Shown here: piece after piece, positions 40,539 to 50,812 of the stretch | How positions within the stretch are numbered: the first letter of the stretch is position 1 | How the letters are laid out: the number at the start of each line of letters is the position of its first letter | Source of the DNA: CAJXJP01 sp964022365 | GTDB taxonomy: Bacteria > Patescibacteriota > Gracilibacteria > BD1-5 > UBA6164 | Length of the DNA: 64,000 nucleotides | Assembly (NCBI GenBank): GCA_964022365.1 | Contig: CAXHZN010000003.1 | Span: 1-64,000, forward strand | Direction: 5' to 3' | Notes under the pieces: model-generated | The model's input: only the letters and a program-made list of their open reading frames with translations | Told to the model about the DNA's origin: nothing | Databases searched by the model: none | Position numbers and translations under genes: made by a program

Positions 40539-41519
40539 TTAATCATCTCCTAATAATTTTAGATCTCTTTCTGCTAAAGAATCTCTGATTTCAGTCATAG
40601 CTTTTTTTCAGAAACCTTTAATTGAAGAAAGTTTTGTTTCAGTACATTTTGTAAGTTGTTCAATTGAAAGGATATTTCCATTAATTAACGCATTAAGCGT
40701 ACGTGGAGAAAGTCCCATTATTTCAATTGGAGTATAAGTTTCTTTTTCAAGTTCTTCTTGTACTTCTTCTTTTTCTTTACTGATTAAATCAGCAACATTA
40801 CTAATGAATTGACCTTCAACTTGAAGAGATTCTTCATTAAATACTGAGAAATATGAGTTTAACATATTTGCAGAGAATTTTAATGCATCTACAGCAGATA
40901 TCGAACCATTTGTTTCAATATCCATTTCAAGTGAATCTAGGTTAGTAATATCACCAAATCTTGTTTGAGCAATATTATATTTAACGTTTGAGACTGGAGA
41001 AAAGTTTGTATCGATAAGTAATACTTCTACATCATCTTCTTTTTGTTTTAGTTCATCAATCGTTAAGTAACCAGCACCTTTTTCAATTCTAATATCAATG
41101 TTTAATTCTAATCCATCTTTATCGATTTCTGTAATATAAAGATCCTTATTAAGAATTTCTATACCAGCAGGAGCAACAATATCTCATGCAGTCACTACCC
41201 CTGAAGCTGATTTTGTAAGTTTTAACCACTCAACACCAACTTCTTCTTTTTTTAGAACTAAGTCTTTCATGTTTAACATGATATCAACGATAGTATCTTT
41301 GATACCTGGAAGACTTGAATATTCATGACTCACTCCAGAAACTTTGATACCAGTAACCTTAGTTCCAGGAATAGTCGATAATAATATTCTTCTTAGAGAG
41401 TTTCCTAAAGTAACACCATATCCTTTTGGAAGTGGTCCAACAGTGAATGATGACACAGTATTTGAAACATCATTTTGAGTAATTTTAGGAACTCAAATAG
41501 TATTGTGAATAATGTGCAT
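40539..41519 (-). CDS. rpoA: RNA polymerase alpha subunit
   Basis: A 326-residue subunit. The N-terminal dimerisation domain contains GYGVTLGNSLRRILLST. The C-terminal domain, which binds UP elements and activators, contains IEIMGLSPRTLNALINGNI and KLSSIKGFGKKAMTEI. Three TGA glycines are present, including one between KGF and KKAM. The order rpsD-rpoA-rplQ is conserved. Confidence 0.97.
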
Positions 41520-41550
41520 GCGAATTATATTATGAAAATAACTAAATTTA

Positions 41551-42174
41551 TTATTTTGAGTAAAACTCAACAATTTTTTGGATATCAATTATTTGTTCAA
41601 AGTCTTCAATAGTTGGAAGAGCTTTAATCGTAATTGTAAAGTTTTTTGCATCAACTTCAATCCATTTACATCCAGATACTTTCCCTTTATTCGCTTTAGA
41701 AAATTCTTCTAATTCTTCTAATAAAGATTTATAAAGTGGGCTTTCTTTCATTTTATCTCTTAATGCAATCACATCTCCAATTTTAACGCAGATTGATGGA
41801 ACATCAACTTTAACTCCGTTTAAAGTGAAATGAGCGTGACTTACAAATTGTCTAGATTGAATCCTAGTTCTTGCAAGATTAGCTCTGTAAACAACATTAT
41901 CTAATCTAAGTTCTAAAAGTCTTAACATTTTTTCACCTGTTGTACCTTCAGCACCAGATTTTTGAGCTTTTTTGTAGTAAGAAACAAATTGTTTTTCAGA
42001 AAGACCAAACATTCTTTTTGCAAGTTGTTTTTTTCTTAATTGAGTACCGTATTCACTAGTTTTTCTTGTTCTAATAGGTCCTCTTTTTGAGTCAGTTAAA
42101 TCGTATTTTTGTGTTCCAAATAGATTTACACCTTCTCTTCTACAAAGTTTTTTCTTTGGTCAAGTATACCTCAT
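41551..42174 (-). CDS. rpsD: Ribosomal protein uS4
   Basis: A 207-residue 30S assembly protein starting MRYTGPKKKLCRREGVNLFG, with an S4 domain LLELRLDNVVYRANLARTRI. The only TGA glycine is at residue 5; a standard-code reading would start the protein wrongly at an inner ATG. S4 represses the alpha operon in other bacteria. Confidence 0.97.
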
Positions 42175-42217
42175 AGTTAAATTTAAAATTTATAATTTAA
42201 AAAATTCTACCGTAAGA

Positions 42218-42607
42218 TTATAATTTTCTTACTTTCTTTTTTCTACATCCATTGTGTGGAACTGGAGTGATATCATAGATTCCTCTTAATTCAACTCCTC
42301 CTGAGATGAGACCTCTAATAGCTTGTTCTCTACCAATACCAATCCCTTTAACGTATACGTCAACAGATTCCATTGAATGGAGAGTTTTCGCTTTTTCAAT
42401 AGCTTGTTCAGCAGTAACTTGTGCAGCGTAAGGAGTAGATTCTCTAGCCCCTTTGAAACCAGCACTACCACCAGTAGCCCAAGTTAACACATTCCCTTTT
42501 TCATCAGTAATACTAATAATAGTATTATTAAATGAAGCTAAGATGTGAGCTTGACCATGCTGAATAATAGCTCTTGTTTTTTTACTTTTTTTAACAGTTT
42601 TAGCCAT
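42218..42607 (-). CDS. rpsK: Ribosomal protein uS11
   Basis: A 129-residue 30S platform protein with SFNNTIISITDEKGNVLTW and the C-terminal DITPVPHNGCRKKKVRKL. No TGA codons. Between rpsM and rpsD. Confidence 0.97.
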   Translation of the reverse strand: MAKTVKKSKKTRAIIQHGQAHILASFNNTIISITDEKGNVLTWATGGSAGFKGARESTPYAAQVTAEQAIEKAKTLHSMESVDVYVKGIGIGREQAIRGLISGGVELRGIYDITPVPHNGCRKKKVRKL

Positions 42608-42657
42608 AATCGTAATTAAAGTATATTTAAATGTATAAGTTTAGAAAAAATACTATA

Positions 42658-43023
42658 TTATTTCTTTTTCCCTGCAATAGCAACAGATTTACCTTTTCTT
42701 GTTCTTGCATTTGTTTTAGTATTTTGACCTCTCACAGGAAGTCTTTTTCTATGTCTTTGACCTCTATAACAATTAATTTCTTGTAATCTTTTAATATTAC
42801 CAGCAACTAATCTTCTTAGGTCACCTTCTACTACATGAGTTTTAACCTCTTCTCTGATTGTATCTAATACTTCTTCAGATAAAGTGTCAATTTTTGTAGT
42901 TTTATCAATACCAAGTTTTGCTAAAATTTCATTTGCAGTCGTTCTACCGATACCGTAAATATACGTTAAAGCAATTTCAGCATGTTTCCCTTTTGGTAAA
43001 TTTACACCAGCAATTCTTGCCAT
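42658..43023 (-). CDS. rpsM: Ribosomal protein uS13
   Basis: A 121-residue 30S head protein, MARIAGVNLPKGKHAEIALT then YIYGIGRTTANEIL, with the basic RGQRHRKRLPVRGQ tail. No TGA codons. Confidence 0.97.
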   Translation of the reverse strand: MARIAGVNLPKGKHAEIALTYIYGIGRTTANEILAKLGIDKTTKIDTLSEEVLDTIREEVKTHVVEGDLRRLVAGNIKRLQEINCYRGQRHRKRLPVRGQNTKTNARTRKGKSVAIAGKKK

Positions 43024-43068
43024 AATTAAATGTATATTAATTATATAAATATTGTAAAATCCAAGGTA

Positions 43069-43182
43069 TTACCCTTGTCTTTGTTTATGTTTAGGTTCGT
43101 TACAGATTACTCTTATAACACCTTTTCTCTTAATAACTTTACAGTTATCACAGATTTTTTTAACAGATGCTCTTACTTTCAT
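43069..43182 (-). CDS. rpmJ: Ribosomal protein bL36
   Basis: A 37-residue 50S protein, MKVRASVKKICDNCKVIKRK, with the CxxC...C...H zinc set. Too short for most gene finders. It lies between infA and rpsM, the conserved place. Confidence 0.96.
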   Translation of the reverse strand: MKVRASVKKICDNCKVIKRKGVIRVICNEPKHKQRQG

Positions 43183-43214
43183 ATTTTACGTATTATTCCA
43201 TAAAGGCATATAAA

Positions 43215-43445
43215 TTATTTTTTTCTGAAGATTATTCTTCCTTTAGTAAGATCATAAGGACTCAGTTCTACTAAAACTTTATCTCATTCGATAAGTTTAA
43301 TGAAGTTATTCCTCATTTTTCCACTTAGGTATCCTTGGATAATTCCTCATCAAAACTCTTCTGGTAATTGAATATCAAAAACCAGTCCAGGGAGGGCTCT
43401 AACAAGTGTTCCCTCTACCTCAATTTTATCTTGTTTATTTGACAT
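43215..43445 (-). CDS. infA: Translation initiation factor IF-1
   Basis: A 76-residue OB-fold factor that occupies the A site during initiation. It reads KIEVEGTLVRALPGLVFDIQ, then GYLSGKMRNNFIKLIEGDKV and YDLTKGRIIFRKK. Three glycines are TGA (two adjacent). It probably begins the transcription unit running down to tRNA-Thr, as a large hairpin precedes it. Confidence 0.95.
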
Positions 43446-43486
43446 ATATGGTCAATTAAGATTAGAAAAGTGCCAGTAGTCTATTC

Positions 43487-43582
43487 AAAAATAAAACAAT
43501 TGCAAACTTTTTTTATCTTTTTTCTTTATTAAAAATAATATTTCTAATAAAGAAAGATAAAATTCACAATTGTTTTATTTTT
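43487..43582 (-). terminator. Large (96-base) imperfect hairpin between the cNMP-binding gene and infA
   Basis: The outer arms AAAAATAAAACAATTG (43487-43502) and CAATTGTTTTATTTTT (43567-43582) are perfect complements. Inner arms TTTATCTTT..CTTTATTA and TAATAAAG..AAAGATAAA nest inside with a small bulge. A T-rich segment follows on the minus strand, so it probably ends the upstream unit. Confidence 0.65.
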
Positions 43583-43632
43583 TTAACAATTTATAATTTT
43601 TTTTGTACAATTTTTTTAACTGAAATTATTTA

Positions 43633-44061
43633 TTAAGATTTTATTTCTGTTTCAATAATTTTATTATTAATTTCTCTTTCTTCAATAATTTTTTGTATTT
43701 TCTCTAATAATTTTGGATACTTTTGAGTGATTTCTTTTATTGAAAAATCTAAAATAGTTATCAGTATACATTGATTTTTTGCTTTTGCTGTTGCCATTCT
43801 ATATTTTGAATCTCAAAATATAGCCATTTCTCAAATAATTTCTTCAGCTTTAACTGTTCATAATTTTACAGTATTAGATTCAATAGTATTATAAACTTCT
43901 ATTTCACCTGAAGCAAGAATATACATAGCATTTGCATCATCTCATTGATGAAATAAAAACTCACCCGGTTCTAAAAATTTTTCCTGACAAAATAAAGCTA
44001 AATTATCTTTTTGTGCATCAGATAAATCTTTAAGTAATTCCAAACCTTCTAATATAGACAT
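43633..44061 (-). CDS. Cyclic nucleotide-binding domain protein
   Basis: A 142-residue single cNMP-binding beta-roll, with FLFHQGDDANAMYILASGEI and the phosphate-binding cassette region EEIIGEMAIFGDSKYRMATA. There is no DNA-binding helix-turn-helix, unlike Crp. It may be a stand-alone sensor. It lies 47 bases downstream of infB. Ligand unknown. Confidence 0.85.
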
Positions 44062-44108
44062 ATACAAAAAATAAAATGATAAACGTAATCGTTTACCATT
44101 TTACTAAA

Positions 44109-46454
44109 TTATTTTTGAATTTCAATTTTATATAGTTCTAATTTATCTTTCATTTCTAATTCAATATCTCAAACAAATTTTATACCACATTCTAATGGTC
44201 CTTCTAATTCATTTACTTCGATTAAACCTGATTTTAGAGATTCAACTTTTCCGTGACCGACTAATTTTTTATTTCTAATAACTCTGATTTGAGCAGATTT
44301 TTCAATTTTATTTTCTGGTTGTAAAATTAAACCTGCAATCATAAATTCTTTATTATTAAAGAAAATTCATCCTACTCTAGCTTCACCAAGAGTGATTTCA
44401 ATTTCTTTAGGATCTAACATACCAGTTACAATTTTTTCAATTCTTTCTGTAACATGATATATAATACTACTTTGAATATATTCTACTTTAGATGACTCTA
44501 AAGTACTTCTAGCAGCAGATAAAACATCTACATTAAATCAAATTAGGATTGCTCCACCTCATTGACCCATAAGAATATCTCATTCTGTGATACTTCAAAC
44601 TCATGAATGAATAACTACTACGTTAGTTTCTTCTGTTGAAAGTTTTTCAAGAGATCATTTCATAGCCTCTAAAGCACCATTTGTATCAGCTTTGATAATT
44701 ACTTTTAATTGTTTTAAACTTCCGGCTTTAATTTTAGACATTAATAAATCTAAACCTGAAGCTCATTGTTGTTTATTTCTTAAAAGAATTTCTTTATACT
44801 CAATTGATTTTTGACGAGCAACATCTGGAGAACTTACTACTTGTAAAACATCTCCACCTTGTACAACTCTATCTAAACCAACAATTAATACTGGCTGAGA
44901 AGGTCCTGCTAATTTAATATTTTTAGCAATATGATTTTTTAATATTTTAACTTTCCCATATGATTCTTGACATACGATATTATCTCATTTATTTATTGTA
45001 CCAGTATTTATTAAAACAGTAGCAACTGGACCTAATTGAGTATCAAGATGTGATTCTAGAACCGTAGCAATAGCTGTTCTATTTGGATTTGCTTTTAATT
45101 CTTTCATTTCAGCAACTAATAAAATGATTTCAAGTAAATCATCTATACCAAAACCAGTATGAGCTGAAACTGGAACTACTGGAGTATCTCCACCCCAATC
45201 TTCTGGAGTTAATCCATTTTCTGATAATTGACCTTTTACAAAATCAGGATTTGCTCCTTCTTTATCCATTTTATTTACAGCAACGATAACAGGAATTCCT
45301 GCTTCTTTTGCATGATTTATAGATTCTATAGTTTGAGGTTTTACTCATTCGTCAGCAGCAACTACCAATACAGCAATATCTGTAGATTTTGCCCCTCTAG
45401 CTCTCATAACAGTAAAAGCTTCATGACCTGGAGTATCTAAAAATGTGATTTTTTTACCATGTTGTTCAACTTGATATGCTCAAATACTTTGAGTAATACC
45501 ACCAGCTTCACCATCAGTTACTTTTGATGATCTAATAAAATCAAGAAGTGAAGTTTTCCCATGATCTACATGACCCATAATAGAAATAACCGGTGATCTT
45601 TCTTCTAGTTTAGATTGATCATCTTCTACAAGCAAGTCTGCAATATTTCATTCTAAAATATCTTCTACTTTTACTCCTTGAGAATTATCTCTTTGTAAGT
45701 TAATTTCAAAAGCTTCAGCTACAATAGAAGCTGTATCAAAATCTAGTTTAGAATTAATGTTTACCATCATTCCATTTTTCATGAATTCTGCCATTAATTT
45801 TGGAAGAGCAATACCAATTTTTTCTGAAAATTCTTTTAAAGATAAAATTTCTGGAACAGTAACTGTTTCCCCTGTTCTATCTGTTAAGTTTTGTTGAATA
45901 TCTTCAACTTTCTTTTCTTCTTTTTTTCTTTTTGCTAATTTATTTCCTTTCCCAAAAGCAAATTCATCTGTCGATTTAAATCTCCCTCTAGTTTTTTTAT
46001 GACCAAAGATTTTTTTCGCATTTACTTCTTGTTCATCTTTTTTTCTAACAACTGGTGTTTTTGATTTTTTTGAAAATGTTTTAATTGGCCCTTCTGTTTT
46101 TGAAGCATCTTTAAATTTTGATGCAGAGTTTCTTTCTGTACCAATAGTTTCTTGAGATGATTTTTTTACAACTGGCAAATCTGCCTTTTTAACCACTTCA
46201 ATTTTTTGAACAAATTGTTTTTTAACTACTAATTTTTCATCAGATTTGATTGGTTTTTTATCAGCTTTTTTTACTACTTTAGAAGGAGCTTTCTTTGCTG
46301 TTTGAGTATCTTCAGCTTTTTTTTCTGATGCTTTTTTTACGACAATTTTTCTTTTTGGCTTTATTTTTGGTTTTGCCTTTTGGTTGTCTTGATTTGCATC
46401 TGCATCAGACTTAATGCTTGAATAATAATCGTCTACTACGTTTTTGTCTGCCAT
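44109..46454 (-). CDS. infB: Translation initiation factor IF-2
   Basis: A 781-residue GTPase that brings fMet-tRNA to the 30S subunit. Residues 1-200 are a Lys-rich, low-complexity arm with repeated VVKK. Then an IF2-N region (LSLKEFSEKIGIALPKLMAE) leads to the G domain with G1 IMGHVDHGKTS near 293-303, G3 DTPGH and G4 NKMD. The C-terminal domains II-IV are complete. TGA glycines occur mainly outside the G1 loop. Length is normal for the family. Confidence 0.97.
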
Positions 46455-46557
46455 TAATTTTAGTTACAGTATAATTTATAAATACTCTGAATTTATAGAG
46501 AAAATATTTGACATAAGATATGTTTTTTTTTCAAATTGTCAAAAAGAATATAAAAAC

Positions 46558-46585
46558 TTGTCAAAATCATATTTTTTGATAATCT
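46558..46585 (+). promoter_or_regulatory. Promoter of the khpB gene
   Basis: TTGTCA and TAATCT with 16 bases between, about 35 bases before the start. Confidence 0.45.
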
Positions 46586-46618
46586 TACACAAAATTTAAA
46601 TTATTAAGTTGAGGTGAT

Positions 46619-47092
46619 ATGAGAGAGCTTATTGAAAATTTTTTCGAAAAATTATGAGTAGAGTATGATTCTTTTGATATAAATGAAGATGAAAAATGAT
46701 TTACAGTACAAATTCAAACTCCTGAATCTTGACTTTTAATTTGACCTCATTGAAAAAATTTAGAAGCAATTACTGGAATTTTACGTCAAATGATAAACAG
46801 AGAAGATAAAAGAGTAAAATTACGTTTAGAAGTCAATGATTATCAAACCTCTCAAGATTCTCGTTTATTTCAATTTATTCAATCGAAAATTGATGAAGTT
46901 AAAAGGAGCTCAACAGAATGTAAACTACCAGAATACTCACCGTATCAAAGAAAAAAAATCCATTCATTTATCGCTGAACTTAATGATGAAGAAATTATAG
47001 CAAAAAGTAAGTGAGAAGCAGAAGAAAGAAGAATGTATATTTCCAAAAAACCAAGAAAACTCACAATTGATATTGACGGGGACGATATTTAA
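46619..47092 (+). CDS. KhpB/Jag-like KH-R3H RNA-binding protein
   Basis: A 157-residue protein. A KH domain has the GxxG loop in LLIGPHGKNLEAITGILRQM (two TGA glycines), followed by an R3H-like part (YSPYQRKKIHSFIAEL). KhpB/EloR binds RNA and affects cell elongation in Gram-positives. Unlike most table-25 genes here it has a Shine-Dalgarno-like GAGGTGAT before the ATG. It is not next to yidC, its usual neighbour. Confidence 0.85.
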
Positions 47093-47113
47093 TTTGATAA
47101 AAAATTGAAACAA

Positions 47114-48265
47114 ATGAACAAAAAATTAAAAAAAATTATTTTTATAAAAATATTTATTTTAATCATCGCAATAATATTATTTTGATTTTATAAAATAAAT
47201 ATAAATAATTATCAAAAACACAGAGAAATTTCTCAAACATATGTGAATCATCCTGATAATTTAATGAGTCCAGAATTTGCAGAAAAAACAAGTTTTTGAT
47301 TTTCAAATCTTCGCGCTGATTTATATTGGCTTCAAACAATTCAATATATTTGAGGAAACGCGGTGAGTTCTGAATATAAAAAATATTTATTTGCAATAAC
47401 TGACTTAGTTACGCAACTCAATCCTCATTTTGAAAGACCATATATAATTGCTCAACTATTGCTTCCAGATTACAACGAAAGATACGAAAATATTTCTCTA
47501 GATAAACAAAACATTCATATTGATGAATCTATTAAAATAAGTCAAAAATGAATTGAAAATTTTTGTGATTTAGAAAAAATAGAAGCGATAAAACAAGAAA
47601 ATAGTTTAAAAGAAGTTATTACAAATCCAAAATATTCAAATCCATGTAAAAGTTATAAAATACCGTATTATTTAGCGTATATTTATTATTTTTATAAAAA
47701 TGATCCTGCTACTTCAAGTCAGTATTATAAAATTTCAGCTGCAAATGATGATTCTGCAGAATGAGCAAAATCAATGGCTGCAATCATGGCAGGAAAATGA
47801 TGAGATAGACAAAAGGCAATTTTTATGTTTTTAAATATTGCACAAACTCTTGATGTAGAAAATTGAGTTTGTAGTGAATTTTCAAAACAAATCAACAATG
47901 TTGCACATTGAGTATTTACTACAAAAGAAATTGCTTTAAGTGCTGGGTTGGTAAAAGAAATTGAAGATGCTAGAAATTATGTTTTTTGAGATTTTGATGG
48001 TTCAACAAAATCAGAGCAAATTTCTGATACAAGTTGTATGAATTATTTAAATAAAGCAAACAGAGAAATAAATTTAGCATATATTCAAAATGCTGATGAA
48101 CAATATTTCAAAGATAACTCTAAACATTCAAAAAATGCTCAAGAATTATTCGACAAAAAATATATAGATTTTCTTCCAACAGATTTTCAACAATACGAAG
48201 ATTATGGAATAAGATATGTATTTAACGAAGAAACTTGAAAATATGATTATAATATGGAATACTAA
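47114..48265 (+). CDS. Membrane-anchored protein with TPR-like helices, 383 aa
   Basis: One N-terminal membrane helix (IIFIKIFILIIAIILFGFYK) anchors an external domain. Motifs such as LRADLYWLQTIQYIGGN, ITDLVTQLNPHFERPYIIAQ and YKIPYYLAYIYYFYKNDP look like helical (TPR-type) repeats, and four cysteines could form disulfides. It starts 21 bases after khpB. Many glycines are TGA. Exact function unknown; protein-protein scaffolding at the envelope is plausible. Confidence 0.7.
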
Positions 48266-48294
48266 AAAAGAACTATTTTTATAGTTCTTTTTTT
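48264..48294 (+). terminator. Terminator
   Basis: AAAAAAGAACTAT and ATAGTTCTTTTTTT around TTTT, overlapping the preceding TAA. Confidence 0.85.
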
Positions 48295-48311
48295 ATAGTA
48301 AAATAAAAATA

Positions 48312-48339
48312 TTGATATTTTGAAATTTTTACATATAAT
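48312..48339 (+). promoter_or_regulatory. Trigger factor promoter
   Basis: TTGATA at 48312-48317 and TATAAT at 48334-48339 with 16 bases between; a GC-rich CCCCCGCG start region follows. Confidence 0.7.
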
Positions 48340-48385
48340 CCCCCGCGTTTATATAAATATATAACTAATTTTTAACTAATTTTTT

Positions 48386-49690
48386 ATGAAAATTGAAAAA
48401 AATTTATTAGAAAATTCTATCGTTGAACTTCTGATTGAAGAAGATTCATCAAGTATTGCAAAAAATAGAAATAAAGCAATCGCTCATTTAGAAAAAAATG
48501 CTGATATTAAAGGTTTTAGAAAAGGTGCAAAAATCCCTGAAGCAATTATTGTAAGACAATTTGGTGAAGAATATATCACAAACCTTACGGTTGAATTTGG
48601 AATTGATGTTCTTTATAAAGAAGCATTAAGAAAAGAAAAACTAATTCCAGTTGCACAAGCTGAAATTAAAGAAATCATTTCTCAATCACCTTTAAAAATT
48701 AGAGTTCATATTGAAGTTTTACCAGAAGTGGAAATTTCAGATGATTATAAAAATATTTCTCTTGAAAAAGAAGAAATTAAAGTTTCTGCAAATGAAGTAA
48801 AAGCTGCATTAGAAGAAATTGAAAAAAAATTCACTAAATTTGAAGAAGTTACAGATAAAAGATCTAAAGTAAAAATGGGTGACAGAGTTACTATTGATAC
48901 TCAAGGTTTTGAAAATGGTGTAGAATTAGAAAATACAGCAATGCAAGAATACCCTCTTGTACTTGGTTCAAATATTCTTGTTCCTGGTTTTGAAGAACAA
49001 ATGGTTGGTGCAAAACTTGGAGATGATTTAGAACTTGATGTAGATTTCCCAGAAGATTATCACAATGATGATTTTAAAGGGAAAAAAACAAAATTTAAAG
49101 TAACAATCAAAAAATTTGAAAAAGCTGTTGCTCCAGAATTTACAGAAGAATTTATCGAACAATTAAGAGGAAAAAAACTAGATTTAGCTGGTTTCAAAGC
49201 TCTTATTAAAGAAGAAATCTCTGAAACAAAAGAAGCAAATGCTAGAATGGAAGAAGAACAAAGACTGATTGATGAACTTTTAAAAGTTACAAAATTAGAA
49301 CTTGGTGAAAAAATGATTGCTCAAAAAATCGATCAAGTTTTCGAAGAAATCAAACAAAATTTAACACAACAAAATGTTAAAATGGCTGATTACCTAGAAA
49401 GCTTAAAACTTACTGAAGAAGAATACAAACAAAAACACGTAAAAGAATCTGCAGTAAAAAGATTACAAGGTGAATTAATTCTTCATGAATTAGCTCAAAA
49501 AACAAATTTCGAAGTTTCTGATAAAGAAATGGAAAAAGAAATTAAAATTATTTTAGAAAAATTTGGTTCAAAAGATGTTTTAGCAAGACTAAAAGAACTC
49601 TATGTTCCAGGAAATAAATACTACGAAGAATTAAAACAAAGAATGAAATATAGAAAACTTATTGATTCTTTCTTCACAGTTAAAAAATAA
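48386..49690 (+). CDS. tig: Trigger factor
   Basis: A 434-residue ribosome-associated chaperone and prolyl isomerase. The ribosome-binding signature GFRKGAKIPEAII is near residues 51-63, the FKBP-like domain starts around GDRVTIDTQGF and the helical C-domain completes it. There is no TGA glycine despite its size, matching the other highly expressed genes. It has its own promoter and terminator. clpP/clpX are absent nearby. Confidence 0.97.
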   Translation: MKIEKNLLENSIVELLIEEDSSSIAKNRNKAIAHLEKNADIKGFRKGAKIPEAIIVRQFGEEYITNLTVEFGIDVLYKEALRKEKLIPVAQAEIKEIISQSPLKIRVHIEVLPEVEISDDYKNISLEKEEIKVSANEVKAALEEIEKKFTKFEEVTDKRSKVKMGDRVTIDTQGFENGVELENTAMQEYPLVLGSNILVPGFEEQMVGAKLGDDLELDVDFPEDYHNDDFKGKKTKFKVTIKKFEKAVAPEFTEEFIEQLRGKKLDLAGFKALIKEEISETKEANARMEEEQRLIDELLKVTKLELGEKMIAQKIDQVFEEIKQNLTQQNVKMADYLESLKLTEEEYKQKHVKESAVKRLQGELILHELAQKTNFEVSDKEMEKEIKIILEKFGSKDVLARLKELYVPGNKYYEELKQRMKYRKLIDSFFTVKK

Positions 49691-49694
49691 TCAC

Positions 49695-49730
49695 AAAAAA
49701 AACTTGAGAATTATTTCTCAAGTTTTTTTT
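49695..49730 (+). terminator. tig terminator
   Basis: AAAAAAAACTTGAGAA and TTCTCAAGTTTTTTTT with a TTAT loop. Confidence 0.88.
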
Positions 49731-49732
49731 AT

Positions 49733-49760
49733 TTGCCAAAATACATATTTTTTATACAAT
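49733..49760 (+). promoter_or_regulatory. Promoter of the 49799 lipoprotein gene
   Basis: TTGCCA at 49733-49738 and TACAAT at 49755-49760, 16 bases apart. Confidence 0.55.
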
Positions 49761-49798
49761 CGTTTTACTTTTTGTAAATAACGTTGGAGTAACAAGAG

Positions 49799-50137
49799 TT
49801 GAAAGAAAAAGTATTAATAATGAGTCTAATAATATCTAGTAGCTTTATTACAGGTTGTGCGAATAATACATCGATTGTTCCTGAGGTAAATTGTGAAATC
49901 CCAGTTCCGACTCAATCGGTCGTAGTATATCGAAATTTTTCAAGTAAATTTCCTGCAGATGAAGCAAGAAGATTATATGAAAACCAATGTGAGTTAGATG
50001 AAATAAAAAAAGGTCAAAGACAAAATTGTAATGATGATTTTGTTGATGAGGTAATTAAATTTGCAAATTCAACACTTACTATAGCAGAAATTCAGTCATT
50101 AAATAAAATGCATCTGAATCACTGTTCTAAAAAATAA
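49799..50137 (+). CDS. Putative lipoprotein, 112 aa
   Basis: The TTG start is nine bases after GGAG (49786-49789). The leader peptide MKEKVLIMSLIISSSFITGC ends in a lipobox (ITGC), so C20 would be lipidated. The mature part has several cysteines and a KFPADEARRLYENQCELDE stretch. Both glycines are GGN and no TGA occurs. The gene has its own promoter and terminator, like the other Shine-Dalgarno cassettes in the window. No family recognised. Confidence 0.65.
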   Translation: MKEKVLIMSLIISSSFITGCANNTSIVPEVNCEIPVPTQSVVVYRNFSSKFPADEARRLYENQCELDEIKKGQRQNCNDDFVDEVIKFANSTLTIAEIQSLNKMHLNHCSKK

Positions 50138-50158
50138 TAAAAAAATTATTTTTCATAT

Positions 50159-50187
50159 AAAAAAACGCTGATTAATCAGCGTTTTTA
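50159..50187. terminator. Bidirectional terminator
   Basis: AAAAAAACGCTGAT and ATCAGCGTTTTT arms, overlapping the TAA of the convergent zinc-ribbon gene. Confidence 0.85.
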
Positions 50188-50810
50188 TTTTTGTCAGTAT
50201 TTTGCAACTCATTGATTATTTCCAAAACATCTTCTCTGTTGAGAGGTTTTTCTTGTGGAGTTTCTTCTATTTTTTTCGTTTTAATAATTTTTTTTGATGG
50301 TTTAATTTCTTGAGAATTATCATGATCTTGTCCGCAATATGGACAAATTTCCCAACTTTTGTAAATAGTTTTTTCACAATTATTACAATTTGTTTTTAAT
50401 TCAACTTTACAATTCGGGCAAAATTTGAAATCTGGTAAAATTGGACATTCACAACAATAACAATGAAGTGTATTTCCAACATGTTTATTTTTATCTTCTA
50501 TCATTTCTTGCATGATATCAAGATTATCCTCAACCTCATCTTGATATTTTTCATATAAAGTTCTCCCTGGACGAATAAGTAAATATAAAAAGACACTTAA
50601 AGGAGTTCATACAGTAATAAGTAAAATACAAAACATTTGAAAAAATATATTTCCACTTCTGTTGATAATATCTTTAATTACCCAAATAATCAGAGAAATC
50701 CGGATAATGAAAAAATAGATAATGACAAATTTTAAAACATTTTCAAAATTTATATTATCGTATAACATTTGCATGTATGGACCTAAGTCTATGTTGAGTA
50801 TATCTTGCAT
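50172..50810 (-). CDS. Membrane protein with double zinc ribbon
   Basis: A 212-residue protein joined by a TGA glycine at 50604-50606. Two membrane helices (about 24-42 and 54-80) precede a cytoplasmic part with four CxxC knuckles: CYCCEC, CPNC, CNNC and CPYC, forming a double zinc ribbon. A Lys-rich linker and a short acidic tail end it. It lies two bases after trmD in the gmk-trmD unit. Function unknown. Confidence 0.78.
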
Positions 50811-50812
50811 AA

